64,000 nt of DNA from Liolophura sinensis (lineage: Eukaryota; Mollusca; Polyplacophora; Chitonida; Chitonidae), in assembly GCF_032854445.1 (NCBI RefSeq), contig NW_027018155.1, positions 1-64,000 of the forward strand, given 5' to 3'. Of this stretch, positions 1 through 14,855 are shown piece after piece. The position numbers and the translations under genes were made by a program. The notes beneath the pieces were generated by a model. That model ran no database searches. It was given only the letters and a program-made list of their open reading frames with translations, and was not told the origin of the DNA. The first letter of the stretch is position 1; every line of letters starts with the position of its first letter.

Positions 1-9
1 TTCCACTTT
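1..9 (+). repeat. Partial monomer at the left edge
   Basis: The window opens inside the T-tract cluster of a monomer whose remainder lies to the left, so the array continues beyond the window. Confidence 0.9.
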
Positions 10-3000
10 TTGCATTTTTGCCTGGTCTTTTTGTTAATTGAAAACCGGCTACAACTGCACTCTGTACAATCGCGACTGGTCATTACTATATTCAACTTTT
101 GACTATAAGTTATGTGCCCATCGGTAGCCCAGAAGACCTGAAATCTTTGGGCTAAGCCCATTTAACTCACCCAGCAATTGCCTTACTTCTAAGTGCAAGA
201 CAATCTCAATGTCTTTATCCTACGTGTAGAAAAACCACACCATTTGTACGTGAAAAACACAAGGTACTTGATACAGTCTGCTGTAAAAAGTACAACTGAA
301 CACTGACCCACTTCAGTAAGGTGCCAAAAGATGCGGAATTGAGCCAGGCATCGGCAGCTGTTGAAAAATTGCAAATTTCCCTGGTTTCCATGGAGTAAGA
401 GCCGTTTGCTACGCACGTGATTATGACATAAATGATCATTCAATTGTCACTACAGCCAAAAGTATTGGTCGGAGAGCAACGCGGATTGCACCATTCGATT
501 TCTCGTCACAAAATACGTCGGATTAGTCTCTTATTAGTAGCACTGGAACAGTTTTTCCACTTTTGCATTTTTGCCTGGTCTTTTTGTTAATTGAAATCGG
601 CTACACTGTACTCTGTACAATCGCGACTGGTCATTACTATATTCAACTTTTGACTATAAGTTATGTGCCCTTCGGTAGCCCAGAAGACCTGAAATCTTTG
701 GGCTAAGCCCATTTAACTCACCCAGCAATTGCCTTACTTCTAAGTGCAAGACAATCTCAATGTCTTTATCTACGTGTAGAAAAACCACACCATTTGTACG
801 TGAAAAAACACAAGGTACTTGATACAGTCTGCTGTAAAAAGAACAACTGACCACAGACCCACATGAATAAGGTGCCAAAAGATGCGGAATTGAGCCAGGC
901 AATCGGCAGCTGTTGAAAAATTGCAAATTTCCCTGGTTTCCATGGAGTAAGAGCCGTTGCTGGGCACGTGATTATGGACATAAATGATCATTCAATTGTC
1001 ACTACAGCCAAAAGTATTGGTCGGAGAGGCAACGCGGTTTGCACCATTCGATTTGTCGTCACAAAATACGTCGGATTAGCCTCTTACCAGCAGCACTGGA
1101 ACAGTTTTTCCACTTTTGCATTTTTGCCTGGTCTTTTTGTTAATTGAAACCGGCTACACTGCACTCTGTACAATCGCGACTGGTCATTACTATATTCAAC
1201 TTTTGACTATAAGTTATGTGCCCTTCGGTAGCCCAGAAGACGTCAAATCTTTGGGCTAAGCCCATTTAACTCACCCAGCAATTGCCTTACTTCTAAGTGC
1301 AAGACAATCTCAATGTCTTTATCTACGTGTAGAAAAACCACACCATTTGTACATAAAAAACACAAGGTACTTGATACAGTCTGCTGTAAAAAGTACAACT
1401 GAACACTGACCCACTTCAGTAAGGTGGCAAAAGATGCGGAATTGAGCCAGGCATCGGCAGCTGTTGAAAAATTGCAAATTTCCCTGGTTTCCATGGAGTA
1501 AGAGCCGTTGCTACGCACGTGATTATGACATAAATGATCATTCAATTGTCACTACAGCCAAAAGTATTGGTCGGAGAGCAACGCGGTTTGCACCATTCGA
1601 TTTCTCGTCACCAAAATACGTCGGATTAGCCTCTTACTAGTAGCACTGGAACAGTTTTTTCCACTTTTGCATTTTTGCTTCGTCATTTTGTTAATTGAAA
1701 TCGGCTAAACTGTACTCTGTACAATCGCGACTGGTCATTACTATATTCAACTTTTGACTATAAGTTATGTGCCCTTCGGTAGCCCAGAAGACGTCAAATC
1801 TTTGGGCCAAGCCCATTTAACTCACCCAGCAATTGCCTTACTTCTAAGTGCAAGACAATCTCAATGTCTTTATCTACGTGTAGAAAAACCACACCATTTG
1901 TACCGTGAAAACCACAAGGTACTTGATACAGTCTGCTGTAAAAAGTACAACTGAACACTGACCCCACTTCAGTAAGGTGCCAAAAGATGCGGAATTGAGC
2001 CAGGCATCGGCAGCTGTTGAAAAATTGCAAATTTCCCTGGTTTCCATGGAGTAAGAGCCGTTGCTGGGCACGTGATTATGACATAAATGATCATCAATTG
2101 TCACTACAGCCAAAAGTATTGGTCGGAGAGCAACGCGGTTTGCACCATTCGATTTCTCGTCACAAAAATACGTCGGATTAGCCTCTTACCAGCAGCACTG
2201 GAACAGTTTTTTCCCCCTTTTTGCATTTTTACCTGGTCTTTTTGTTAATTGAAATCGGCTACACTGTACTCTGTACAATCGCGACTGGTCATTGCTATAT
2301 TCAACTTTTGACTATAAGTTATGTGCCCTTCGGTAGCCCAGAAGACCTGAAATCTTTGGGCTATGCCCATTTAACTCACCCAGCAATTGCCTTACTTCTA
2401 AGTCCAAGACAATCTCAATGTCTTTATCTACGTGTAGAAAAACCACACCATTTGTACGTGAAAAACACAAGGTACTTGATACAGTCTGCTGTAAAAAGTA
2501 CAACTGAACAGTAACCCACTTCAGTAAGGTGCCAAAAGATGCGAAATTGAGCCAGGCATCGGCAGCTGTTGAAAAATTGCAAATTTCCCTGGTTTCCATG
2601 GAGTAAGAGCCGTTGCTGGGCACGTGATTATGACATAAATGATCATTCAGTTGTCACTACAGCCAAAAGTATTGGTCGGAGAGCAACGCGGTTTGCACCA
2701 TTCGATTTCTCGTCACAAAATACGTCGGATAGCCTCTTACCAGCAGTACTGGAACAGTTTTTCCACTTTTGCATTTTTGCCTGGTCTTTTTTGTTAATTG
2801 AAATCGCTACACTGTACTCTGTACAATCGCGACTGGTCATTACTATATTCAACTTTTGACTATAAGTTATGTGCCCTTCGGTAGCCCAGAAGACCTGAAA
2901 TCTTTGGGCCAAGCCCATTTAACTCACCCAGCAATTGCCTTACTTTTAAGTGCAAGACAATCTCAATGTCTTTATCTACGTGTAGAAAAAACCACACCCA

Positions 3001-5521
3001 TTTGTACGTGAAAAACCACAAGGTACATGATACAGTCTGCTGTAAAAAGTACAACTGACCACGGACCCACATGAATTAAGGTGCCAAAAGAAACGGAATT
3101 GAGCCAGGCATCGGCCAGCTGTTGAAAAATTGCAAATTTCCCTGGTTTCCATGGAGTAAGAGCCGTTGCTGGGCACGTGATTATGACATAAATGATCATT
3201 CAATTGTCACTACAGCCAAAAGTATTGGTCGGAGAGCAACACGGATTGCACCATTCGATTTCTCGTCACCAAATACGTCGGATTAGGCTCTTACTAGTAG
3301 CACTGGAACAGTTTTTCCACTTTTGCATTTTTGCCTGGTCTTTTTGTTAATTGAAATCGGCTACACTGTACTCTGTACAATCGCGACTGGTCATTACTAT
3401 ATTCAACTTTTGACTATAAGTTATGTGCCCTTCGGTAGCCCAGAAGACGTCAAATCTTTGGGCCAAACCCATTTAACTCACCCAGCAATTGCCTTACTTC
3501 TAAGTGCAAGACAATCTCAATGTCTTTATCTACGTGTAGAAAAACCACACCATTTGTACGTGAAAAACACAAGGTACTTGATACAGTCCTGCTGTAAAAA
3601 GTACAACTGACCACAGACCCACATGAATAACGTGCCAAAAGATGCGGAATTGAGCCAGGCATCGGCAGCTGTTGAAAAATTGCAAATTTCCCTGGTTTCC
3701 ATGGAGTAAGAGCCGTTGCTGGGCACGTGATTATGACATAAATGATCATTCAATTGTCACTACAGGCAAAAGTATTGGTCGAAGAGCAACGCGGTTTGCA
3801 CCAATCGATTTGTCGTCACAAAATACGTCGGATTAGCCTCTTACCAGCAGCACTGGAACAGTTTTTTCCACTTTTGCATTTTTGCCTGGTCTTTTTGTTA
3901 ATTGAAACCGGCTGCACTGCACTCTGTACAATCGCGACTGGTCATTACTATATTCAACTTTTGACTATAAGTTATGTACCCTTCGGTAGCCCAGAAGATC
4001 TGAAATCTTTGGGCCAAGCCCATTTAACTCACCCAAGAATTGCCTTACTTCTAAGTGCAAGACAATCTCAATGTCTTTATCTACGTGTAGAAAAACTACA
4101 CCATTTGTACGTGAAAACCACAAGGTACTTGATACAGTCTGCTGTAAAAAGTACAACTGAACACTGACCCACTTCAGTAAGGTGCCAAAAGATGCGGAAT
4201 TGAGCCAGGCATCGGCAGCTGTTGAAAAATTGCAAATATCCCTGGTTTCCATGGAGTAAGAGCCGTTGCTGGGCACGTGATTATGACATAAATGATCATT
4301 CAATTGTCACTACAGCCAAAAGTATTGGTCGGAGGGCAACGCGGTTTGCACCATTCGATTTCTCGTCACAAAATACGTCGGATTAGCCTCTTACCAGCAG
4401 CACTGGAACAGTTTTTCCACTTTTGCATTTTTACCTGGTCTTTTTGTTAATTGAAATCGGCTACACTGTACTCTGTACAATCGCGACTGGTCATTACTAT
4501 ATTCAACTTTTGACTATAAGTTATGAGCCCTTCGGTAGCCCAGAAGACCTGAAATCTTTGGGCTATGCCCATTTAACTCACCCAGCAATTGCCTTACTTC
4601 TAAGTCCAAGACAATCTCAATGTCTTTATCTACGTGTAGAAAAACCAGACCATTTGTACGTGAAAAACACAAGGTACTTGATACAGTCTGCTGTAAAAAG
4701 TACAACTGAACACTAACCCACTTCAGTAAGGTGCCAAAAGATGCGAAATTGAGCCAGGCATCGGCATCTGTTGAAAAATTGCAAATTTCCCTGGTTTCCA
4801 TGGAGTAAGAGCCGTTGCTGGGCACGTGATTATGACATAAATGATCATTCAATTGTCACTACAGCCAAAAGTATTGGTCGGAGAGCAACGCGGTTTGCAC
4901 CATTCGATTTCTCGTCACAAAATACGTCGGAATAGCCTCTTACCAGCAGTACTGGAACAGTTTTTCCCACTTTTGCATTTTTGCCTGGTCTTTTTGTTAA
5001 TTGAAATCGGCTACACTGTACTCTGTACAATCGCGACTGGTCATTACTATATTCAACTTTTGACTATAAGTTATGTGCCCTTCGGTAGCCCAGAAGACCT
5101 GAAATCTTTGGGCCAAGCCCATTTAACTCACCCAGCAATTGCCTTACTTTTAAGTGCAAGACAATCTCAATGTCTTTATCTACGTGTAGAAAAACCAGAC
5201 CATTTGTACGTGAAAACCACAAGGTACTTGATTACAGTCTGCTGTAAAAGTACAACTGAACACTGACCCACTTCAGTAAGGTGCCAAAAGATGCGGATTG
5301 AGCCAGTATCGGCAGCTGTTAAAAAATTGCAAATATCCCTGGTTTCCATGGAGTAAGAGCCGTTGCTGGGCACGTAATTATGACATCAATGATCATTGAT
5401 CTGTCGCTACAGCCAAAAGTATTGGTCGGAGAGCAACGCGGTTTGCACCATTCGGATTTCTCGTCACAAAATACGTCGGATTAGGCTCTTACTAGTAGCA
5501 CTGGAACAGTTTTTTCCACTT
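10..5521 (+). repeat. Monomers 1-10, indel-rich left segment
   Basis: Monomer starts are 10, 563, 1116, 1667, 2221, 2769, 3323, 3874, 4423 and 4973. Types run A B A A A B B A A A. Lengths of 548-554 bp are unusually variable, with many single-base insertions such as GGCAATCGG near 898, TATGGACA near 974 and GAGAGGCAACG near 1025. Monomers 1-3 match the cassette also seen at 8268, 13208 and 15955. Monomer 4 (GCTTCGTCATTTTG) resembles those at 19797 and 21992. Either an older diverged stretch or lower sequence quality could explain the indels. Confidence 0.85.
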
Positions 5522-8500
5522 TTGCATTTTTGCCTCGTCTTTTTGTTAATTGAAATCGGCTACACTGTACTCTGTACAATCGCGACTGGTCATTACTATA
5601 TTCAACTTTTGACAATAAGTTATGTGCCCTTCGGTATCCCAGAAGACGTCAAATCTTTTGGCTAAGCCCATTTAACTCACCCAGCAATTGCCTTACTTCT
5701 AAGTGCAAGACAATCTTAATGTATTTATCTACGTGTAGAAAAACCACACCATTTGTACGTGAAAAACACAAGGTACTTGATACAGTCTGCTGTAAAAAGT
5801 ACAACTGAACACTGACCCACTTCAGTAAGGTGCCAAAAGATGCGGAATTGAGCCAGGCATCGGCAGCTGTTGAAAAATTGCAAATTTCCCTGGTTTCCAT
5901 GGAGTAAGAGCCGTTGCTGGGCACGTGATTATGACATAAATGATCATTCAATTGTCACTACAGCCAAAAGTATTGGTCGGAGAGCAACGCGGTTTGCACC
6001 ATTCGATTTCTCGTCACAAAATACGTCGGATTAGCCTCTTACCAGCAGCACTGGAACAGTTTGTCCACTTTTGCATTTTTGCCTGGTCTTTTTGTTAATT
6101 GAAATCGGCTACACTGTACTCTGTACAATCGCGACTGGTCATTACTATATTCAACTTTTGACTATAAGTTATGTGCCCTTCGGTAGCCCAGAAGACCTGA
6201 AATCTTTGGGCTAAGCCCATTTAACTCACCCAGCAATTGCCTTACGTTTAAGTGCAAGACAATATCAGTGTCTTTATCTACGTGTAGAAAAACCACACCA
6301 TTTGTACGTGAAAAACACAAGGTACTTGATACAGTCTGCTGTAAAAAGTACAACTGACCACAGACCCACATGAATAACGTTCCAAAAGATGCGGAATTGA
6401 GCCAGGCATCGGCAGCTGTTGAAAAATTGCAAATTTCCCTGGTTTCCATGGAGTAAGAGCCGTTGCTGGGCACGTGATTATGACATAAATGATCATTCAA
6501 TTGTCACTACAGGCAAAAGTATTGGTCGAAGAGCAACGCGGTTTGCACCAATCGATTTGTCGTCACAAAATACGTCGGATTAGCCTCTTACCAGCAGCAC
6601 TGGAACAGTTTTTCCACTTTTGCATTTTTGCCTGGTCTTTTTGTTAATTGAAACCGGCTACACTGCACTCTGTACAATCGCGGCTTGCCATTACTATATT
6701 CAACTTTTGACTATAAGTTATATGCCCTTCGGTAGCCCAGAAGACCTGAAATCTTTGGGCTAAGCCCATTTAACTCACCCAGCAATTGCCTTACTTCTAA
6801 GTGCAAGACAATCTCAATGTCTTTATCTACGTGTAGAAAAACCACACCATTTGTACGTGAAAAACACAAGGTACTTGATACAGTCTGCTGTAAAAAGTAC
6901 AACTGAACACTAACCCACTTCAGTAAGGTGCCAAAAGATGCGGAATTGAGCCAGGCATCGGCAGCTGTTGAAAAATTGCAAATTTCCCTGGTTTCCATGG
7001 AGTAAGAGCCGTTGCTACGCACGTGATTATGACATAAATGATCATTCAATTGTCACTACAGCCAAAAGTATTGGTCGGAGAGCAACACGGATTGCACCAT
7101 TCGATTTCTCGTCACCAAATACGTCGGATTAGGCTCTTACTAGTAGCACTGGAACAGTTTTTTCCACTTTTGCATTTTTGCCTGGTCTTTTTGTTAATTG
7201 AAATCGGCTACACTGTACTCTGTACAATCGCGACTGGTCATTACTATATTCAACTTTTGACTATAAGTTATGTGCCCTTCGGTAGCCCAGAAGACGTCAA
7301 ATCTTTTGGCTAAGCCCAATTAACTCACCCAGCAATTGCCTTACTTCTAAGTGCAAGACAATCTCAATGTCTTTATCTACGTGTAGAAAAACCACACCAT
7401 TTGTACGTGAAAACCAGAAGGTACTTGATACAGTCTGCTGTAAAAAGTACAACTGAACACTGACCCACTTCAGTAAGGTGCCAAAACATGCGGAATTGAG
7501 CCAGGCATCGGCAGCTGTTGAAAAATTGCAAATTTCCCTGGTTTCCATGGAGTAAAAGCCGTTGCTACGCACGTGATTATGACATAAATGATCATTCAAT
7601 TGTCGCTACAGCCAAAAGTATTGGTCGGAGAGCAACGCGGTTTGCATCATTCGATTTCTCGTCACAAAATACATCGGATTAGCCTCTTACTAGTAGCACT
7701 GGAACAGTTTTTCCACTTTTGCATTTTTGCCTGGTCTTTTTGTTAATTGAAATCGGCTACACTGTACTCTGTACAATCGCCACTGGTCATTACTATATTC
7801 AACTTTTGACTATAAGTTATGTGCCCTTTAGTAGCCCAGAAGACCTGAAATCTTTGGGCCAAGCCCATTTAACTCACCCAGGAATTGTCTTACTTCTAAG
7901 TCCAAGACAATCTCAATGTCTTTATCTACGTGTAGAAAAACCACACCATTTGTACATAAAAAACACAAGGTACTTGATACAGTCTGCTGTAAAAAGTACA
8001 ACTGACCACAGACCCACATGAATAAGGTGCCAAAAGATGCGGAATTGAGCCAGGCATCGGCAGCTGTTGAAAAATTGCAAATTTCCCTGGTTTCCATGGA
8101 GTAAGAGCCGTTGCTACGCACGTGATTATGACATCAATGATCATTCAATTGTCGCTACAGCCAAAAGTATTGGTCGGAGAGCAACGCGGATTGCACCATT
8201 CGATTTCTCGTCACAAAATACGTCGGATTAGGCTCTTACTCGTAGCACTGGAACAGTTTTTCCACTTTTGCATTTTTGCCTGGTCTTTTTGTTAATTGAA
8301 ACCGGCTACACTGCACTCTGTACAATCGCGACTGGTCATTACTATATTCAACTTTTGACTATAAGTTATGTGCCCATCGGTAGCCCAGAAGACCTGAAAT
8401 CTTTGGGCTAAGCCCATTTAACTCACCCAGCAATTGCCTTACTTCTAAGTGCAAGACAATCTCAATGTCTTTATCTACGTGTAGAAAAACCAGACCATTT

Positions 8501-10130
8501 GTACGTGAAAAACACAAGGTACTTGATACAGTCTGCTGTAAAAAATACAACTGAACACTGACCCACTTCAGTAAGGTGCCAAAAGATGCGGAATTGAGCC
8601 AGGCATCGGCAGCTGTTGAAAAATTGCAAATTTCCCTGGTTTCCATGGAGTAAGAGCCGTTGCTACGCACGTGATTATGACATAAATGATCATTCAATTG
8701 TCACTACAGCCAAAAGTATTGGTCGGAGAGCAACGCGGATTGCACCATTCGATTTCTCGTCACAAAATACGTCGGATTAGTCTCTTATTAGTAGCACTGG
8801 AACAGTTTTTCCACTTTTGCATTTTTGCCTGGTCTTTTTGTTAATTGAAATCGGCTACACTGTACTCTGTACAATCGCGACTGGTCATTACTATATTCAA
8901 CTTTTGACTATAAGTTATGTGCCCTTCGGTAGCCCAGAAGACCTGAAATCTTTGGGCTAAGCCCATTTAACTCACCCAGCAATTGCCTTATCTCTAAGTG
9001 CAAGACAATCTCAATGTCTTTATCTACGTGTAGAAAAACCAGACCATTTGTACGTGAAAAACACAAGGTACTTGATACAGTCTGCTGTAAAAAGAACAAC
9101 TGACCACAGACCCACATGAATAAGGTGCCAAAAGATGCGGAATTGAGCCAGGCATCGGCAGCTGTTGAAAAATTGCAAATTTCCCTGGTTTCCATGGAGT
9201 AAGAGCCGTTGCTGGGCACGTGATTATGACATAAATGATCATTCAATTGTCACTACAGCCAAAAGTATTGGTCGGAGAGCAACGCGGTTTGCACCATTCG
9301 ATTTGTCGTCACAAAATACGTCGGATTAGCCTCTTACCAGCAGCACTGGAACAGTTTTTCCACTTTTGCATTTTTGCCTGGTCTTTTTGTTAATTGAAAC
9401 CGGCTACACTGCACTCTGTACAATCGCGACTGGTCATTACTATATTCAACTTTTGACTATAAGTTATGTGCCCTTCGGTAGCCCAGAAGACGTCAAATCT
9501 TTGGGCTAAGCCCATTTAACTCACCCAGCAATTGCCTTACTTCTAAGTGCAAGACAATCTCAATGTCTTTATCTACGTGTAGAAAAACCACACCATTTGT
9601 ACATAAAAAACACAAGGTACTTGATACAGTCTGCTGTAAAAAGTACAACTGAACACTGACCCACTTCAGTAAGGTGGCAAAAGATGCGGAATTGAGCCAG
9701 GCATCGGCAGCTGTTGAAAAATTGCAAATTTCCCTGGTTTCCATGGAGTAAGAGCCGTTGCTACGCACGTGATTATGACATAAATGATCATTCAATTGTC
9801 GCTACAGCCAAAAGTATTGGTCGGAGAGCAACACGGATTGCACTATTCGATTTCTCGTCACAAAATACGTCGGATTAGGCTCTTACTAGTAGCACTGGAA
9901 CAGTTTTTCCACTTTTGCATTTTTGCCTGGTCTTTTTGTTAATTGAAACCGGCTACACTGCACTCTGTACAATCGCGTCTGGTCATTACTATATTCAACT
10001 TTTGACTATAAGTTATGTGCCCTTCGGTAGCCCAGAAGACGTCAAATCTTTGGGCCAAGCCCATTTAACTCACCCAGCAATTGCCTTACTTCTAAGTGCA
10101 AGACAATCTCAATGTCTTTATCTACGTGTA
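5190..10130 (+). repeat. Nine-monomer HOR, copy 1 (~4.94 kb)
   Basis: Monomers from the middle of number 10 to the middle of number 19 (starts 5522, 6071, 6620, 7170, 7719, 8268, 8817, 9366, 9915; types A B A A B A B A A) match the next nine at a constant offset of 4,940-4,941 bp. Shared rare variants include GTAAAAGTAC (one A short), CACGTAATTA, GACAATAAG, the TTGTCC variant, GCGGCTTGCC and CCAAAACATG. Exact boundaries are estimated from where markers stop agreeing. Confidence 0.88.
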
Positions 10131-13100
10131 GAAAAACCAGACCATTTGTACGTGAAAACCACAAGGTACTTGATACAGTCTGCTGTAAAAGTACAACTAA
10201 ACACTGACCCACTTCAGTAAGGTGCCAAAAGATGCGGAATTGAGCCAGGTATCGGCAGCTGTTAAAAAATTGCAAATATCCCTGGTTTCCATGGAGTAAG
10301 AGCCGTTGCTGGGCACGTAATTATGACATCAATGATCATTGATCTGTCGCTACAGCCAAAAGTATTGGTCGGAGAGCAACGCGGTTTGCACCATTCGATT
10401 TCTCGTCACAAAATACGTCGGATTAGGCTCTTACTAGTAGCACTGGAACAGTTTTTCCACTTTTGCATTTTTGCCTCGTCTTTTTGTTAATTGAAATCGG
10501 CTACACTGTACTCTGTACAATCGCGACTGGTCATTACTATATTCAACTTTTGACAATAAGTTATGTGCCCTTCGGTATCCCAGAAGACGTCAAATCTTTT
10601 GGCTAAGCCCATTTAACTCACCCAGCAATTGCCTTACTTCTAAGTGCAAGACAATCTTAATGTATTTATCTACGTGTAGAAAAACCAGACCATTTGTACG
10701 TGAAAAACACAAGGTACTTGATACAGTCTGCTGTAAAAAGAACAACTGAACACTGACCCACTTCAGTAAGGTGCCAAAAGATGCGGAATTGAGCCAGGCA
10801 TCGGCAGCTGTTGAAAAATTGCAAATTTCCCTGGTTTCCATGGAGTAAGAGCCGTTGCTGGGCACGTGATTATGACATAAATGATCATTCAATTGTCACT
10901 ACAGCCAAAAGTATTGGTCGGAGAGCAACGCGGTTTGCACCATTCGATTTCTCGTCACAAAATACGTCGGATTAGCCTCTTACCAGCAGCACTGGAACAG
11001 TTTGTCCACTTTTGCATTTTTGCCTGGTCTTTTTGTTAATTGAAATCGGCTACACTGTACTCTGTACAATCGCGACTGGTCATTACTATATTCAACTTTT
11101 GACTATAAGTTATGTGCCCTTCGGTAGCCCAGAAGACCTGAAATCTTTGGGCTAAGCCCATTTAACTCACCCAGCAATTGCCTTACGTCTAAGTGCAAGA
11201 CAATATCAGTGTCTTTATCTACGTGTAGAAAAACCACACCATTTGTACGTGAAAAACACAAGGTACTTGATACAGTCTGCTGTAAAAAGTACAACTGACC
11301 ACAGACCCACATGAATAACGTGCCAAAAAATGCGGAATTGAGCCAGGCATCGGCAGCTGTTGAAAAATTGCAAATTTCCCTGGTTTCCATGGAGTAAGAG
11401 CCGTTGCTGGGCACGTGATTATGACATAAATGATCATTCAATTGTCACTACAGGCAAAAGTATTGGTCGAAGAGCAACGCGGTTTGCACCAATCGATTTG
11501 TCGTCACAAAATACGTCGGATTAGCCTCTTACCAGCAGCACTGGAACAGTTTTTCCACTTTTGCATTTTTGCCTGGTCTTTTTGTTAATTGAAACCGGCT
11601 ACACTGCACTCTGTACAATCGCGGCTTGCCATTACTATATTCAACTTTTGACTATAAGTTATGTGCCCTTCGGTAGCCCAGAAGACCTGAAATCTTTGGG
11701 CTAAGCCCATTTAACTCACCCAGCAATTGCCTTACTTCTAAGTGCAAGACAATCTCAATGTCTTTATCTACGTGTAGAAAAACCACACCATTTGTACGTG
11801 AAAAACACAAGGTACTTGATACAGTCTGCTGTAAAAAGTACAACTGAACACTAACCCACTTCAGTAAGGTGCCAAAAGATGCGGAATTGAGCCAGGCATC
11901 GGCAGCTGTTGAAAAATTGCAAATTTCCCTGGTTTCCATGGAGTAAGAGCCGTTGCTACGCACGTGATTATGACATAAATGATCATTCAATTGTCACTAC
12001 AGCCAAAAGTATTGGTCGGAGAGCAACACGGATTGCACCATTCGATTTCTCGTCACCAAATACGTCGGATTAGGCTCTTACTAGTAGCACTGGAACAGTT
12101 TTTCCACTTTTGCATTTTTGCCTGGTCTTTTTGTTAATTGAAATCGGCTACACTGTACTCTGTACAATCGCGACTGGTCATTACTATATTCAACTTTTGA
12201 CTATAAGTTATGTGCCCTTCGGTAGCCCAGAAGACGTCAAATCTTTTGGCTAAGCCCAATTAACTCACCCAGCAATTGCCTTACTTCTAAGTGCAAGACA
12301 ATCTCAATGTCTTTATCTACGTGTAGAAAAACCACACCATTTGTACGTGAAAACCAGAAGGTACTTGATACAGTCTGCTGTAAAAAGTACAACTGAACAC
12401 TGACCCACTTCAGTAAGGTGCCAAAACATGCGGAATTGAGCCAGGCATCGGCAGCTGTTGAAAAATTGCAAATTTCCCTGGTTTCCATGGAGTAAAAGCC
12501 GTTGCTACGCACGTGATTATGACATAAATGATCATTCAATTGTCGCTACAGCCAAAAGTATTGGTCGGAGAGCAACGCGGTTTGCATCATTCGATTTCTC
12601 GTCACAAAATACGTCGGATTAGGCTCTTACTAGTAGCACTGGAACAGTTTTTCCACTTTTGCATTTTTGCCTGGTCTTTTTGTTAATTGAAATCGGCTAC
12701 ACTGTACTCTGTACAATCGCGACTGGTCATTACTATATTCAACTTTTGACTATAAGTTATGTGCCCTTTAGTAGCCCAGAAGACCTGAAATCTTTGGGCC
12801 AAGCCCATTTAACTCACCCAGGAATTGTCTTACTTCTAAGTCCAAGACAATCTCAATGTCTTTATCTACGTGTAGAAAAACCACACCATTTGTACATAAA
12901 AAACACAAGGTACTTGATACAGTCTGCTGTAAAAAGTACAACTGACCACAGACCCACATGAATAAGGTGCCAAAAGATGCGGAATTGAGCCAGGCATCGG
13001 CAGCTGTTGAAAAATTGCAAATTTCCCTGGTTTCCATGGAGTAAGAGCCGTTGCTACGCACGTGATTATGACATCAATGATCATTCAATTGTCGCTACAG

Positions 13101-14800
13101 CCAAAAGTATTGGTCGGAGAGCAACGCGGATTGCACCATTCGATTTCTCGTCACAAAATACGTCGGATTAGGCTCTTACTCGTAGCACTGGAACAGTTTT
13201 TCCACTTTTGCATTTTTGCCTGGTCTTTTTGTTAATTGAAACCGGCTACACTGCACTCTGTACAATCGCGACTGGTCATTACTATATTCAACTTTTGACT
13301 ATAAGTTATGTGCCCATCGGTAGCCCAGAAGACCTGAAATCTTTGGGCTAAGCCCATTTAACTCACCCAGCAATTGCCTTACTTCTAAGTGCAAGACAAT
13401 CTCAATGTCTTTATCTACGTGTAGAAAAACCAGACCATTTGTACGTGAAAAACACAAGGTACTTGATACAGTCTGCTGTAAAAAGTACAACTGAACACTG
13501 ACCCACTTCAGTAAGGTGCCAAAAGATGCGGAATTGAGCCAGGCATCGGCAGCTGTTGAAAAATTGCAAATTTCCCTGGTTTCCATGGAGTAAGAGCCGT
13601 TGCTACGCACGTGATTATGACATAAATGATCATTCAATTGTCACTACAGCCAAAAGTATTGGTCGGAGAGCAACGCGGATTGCACCATTCGATTTCTCGT
13701 CACAAAATACGTCGGATTAGTCTCTTATTAGTAGCACTGGAACAGTTTTTCCACTTTTGCATTTTTGCCTGGTCTTTTTGTTAATTGAAATCGGCTACAC
13801 TGTACTCTGTACAATCGCGACTGGTCATTACTATATTCAACTTTTGACTATAAGTTATGTGCCCTTCGGTAGCCCAGAAGACCTGAAATCTTTGGGCTAA
13901 GCCCATTTAACTCACCCAGCAATTGCCTTACTTCTAAGTGCAAGACAATCTCAATGTCTTTATCTACGTGTAGAAAAACCAGACCATTTGTACGTGAAAA
14001 ACACAAGGTACTTGATACAGTCTGCTGTAAAAAGAACAACTGACCACAGACCCACATGAATAAGGTGCCAAAAGATGCGGAATTGAGCCAGGCATCGGCA
14101 GCTGTTGAAAAATTGCAAATTTCCCTGGTTTCCATGGAGTAAGAGCCGTTGCTGGGCACGTGATTATGACATAAATGATCATTCAATTGTCACTACAGCC
14201 AAAAGTATTGGTCGGAGAGCAACGCGGTTTGCACCATTCGATTTGTCGTCACAAAATACGTCGGATTAGCCTCTTACCAGCAGCACTGGAACAGTTTTTC
14301 CACTTTTGCATTTTTGCCTGGTCTTTTTGTTAATTGAAACCGGCTACACTGCACTCTGTACAATCGCGACTGGTCATTACTATATTCAACTTTTGACTAT
14401 AAGTTATGTGCCCTTCGGTAGCCCAGAAGACGTCAAATCTTTGGGCTAAGCCCATTTAACTCACCCAGCAATTGCCTTACTTCTAAGTGCAAGACAATCT
14501 CAATGTCTTTATCTACGTGTAGAAAAACCACACCATTTGTACATAAAAAAACACAAGGTACTTGATACAGTCTGCTGTAAAAAGTACAACTGAACACTGA
14601 CCCACTTCAGTAAGGTGGCAAAAGATGCGGAATTGAGCCAGGCATCGGCAGCTGTTGAAAAATTGCAAATTTCCCTGGTTTCCATGGAGTAAGAGCCGTT
14701 GCTACGCACGTGATTATGACATAAATGATCATTCAATTGTCGCTACAGCCAAAAGTATTGGTCGGAGAGCAACACGGATTGCACCATTCGATTTCTCGTC
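10130..14800 (+). repeat. Nine-monomer HOR, copy 2 (slightly incomplete)
   Basis: Starts are 10463, 11012, 11561, 12110, 12659, 13208, 13757 and 14306, repeating copy 1 monomer by monomer with very few differences (for example an extra A at about 14545). Agreement is lost near 14,800: the following monomer (14856) has GAAATCGG and CTACATTG where copy 1 has GAAACCGG and CGCGTCTGG. The near identity of copies 1 and 2 implies a recent duplication or strong homogenisation. Confidence 0.86.
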
Positions 14801-14855
14801 ACAAAATACGTCGGATTAGTCTCTTACTAGTAGCACTGGAACAGTTTTTCCACTT

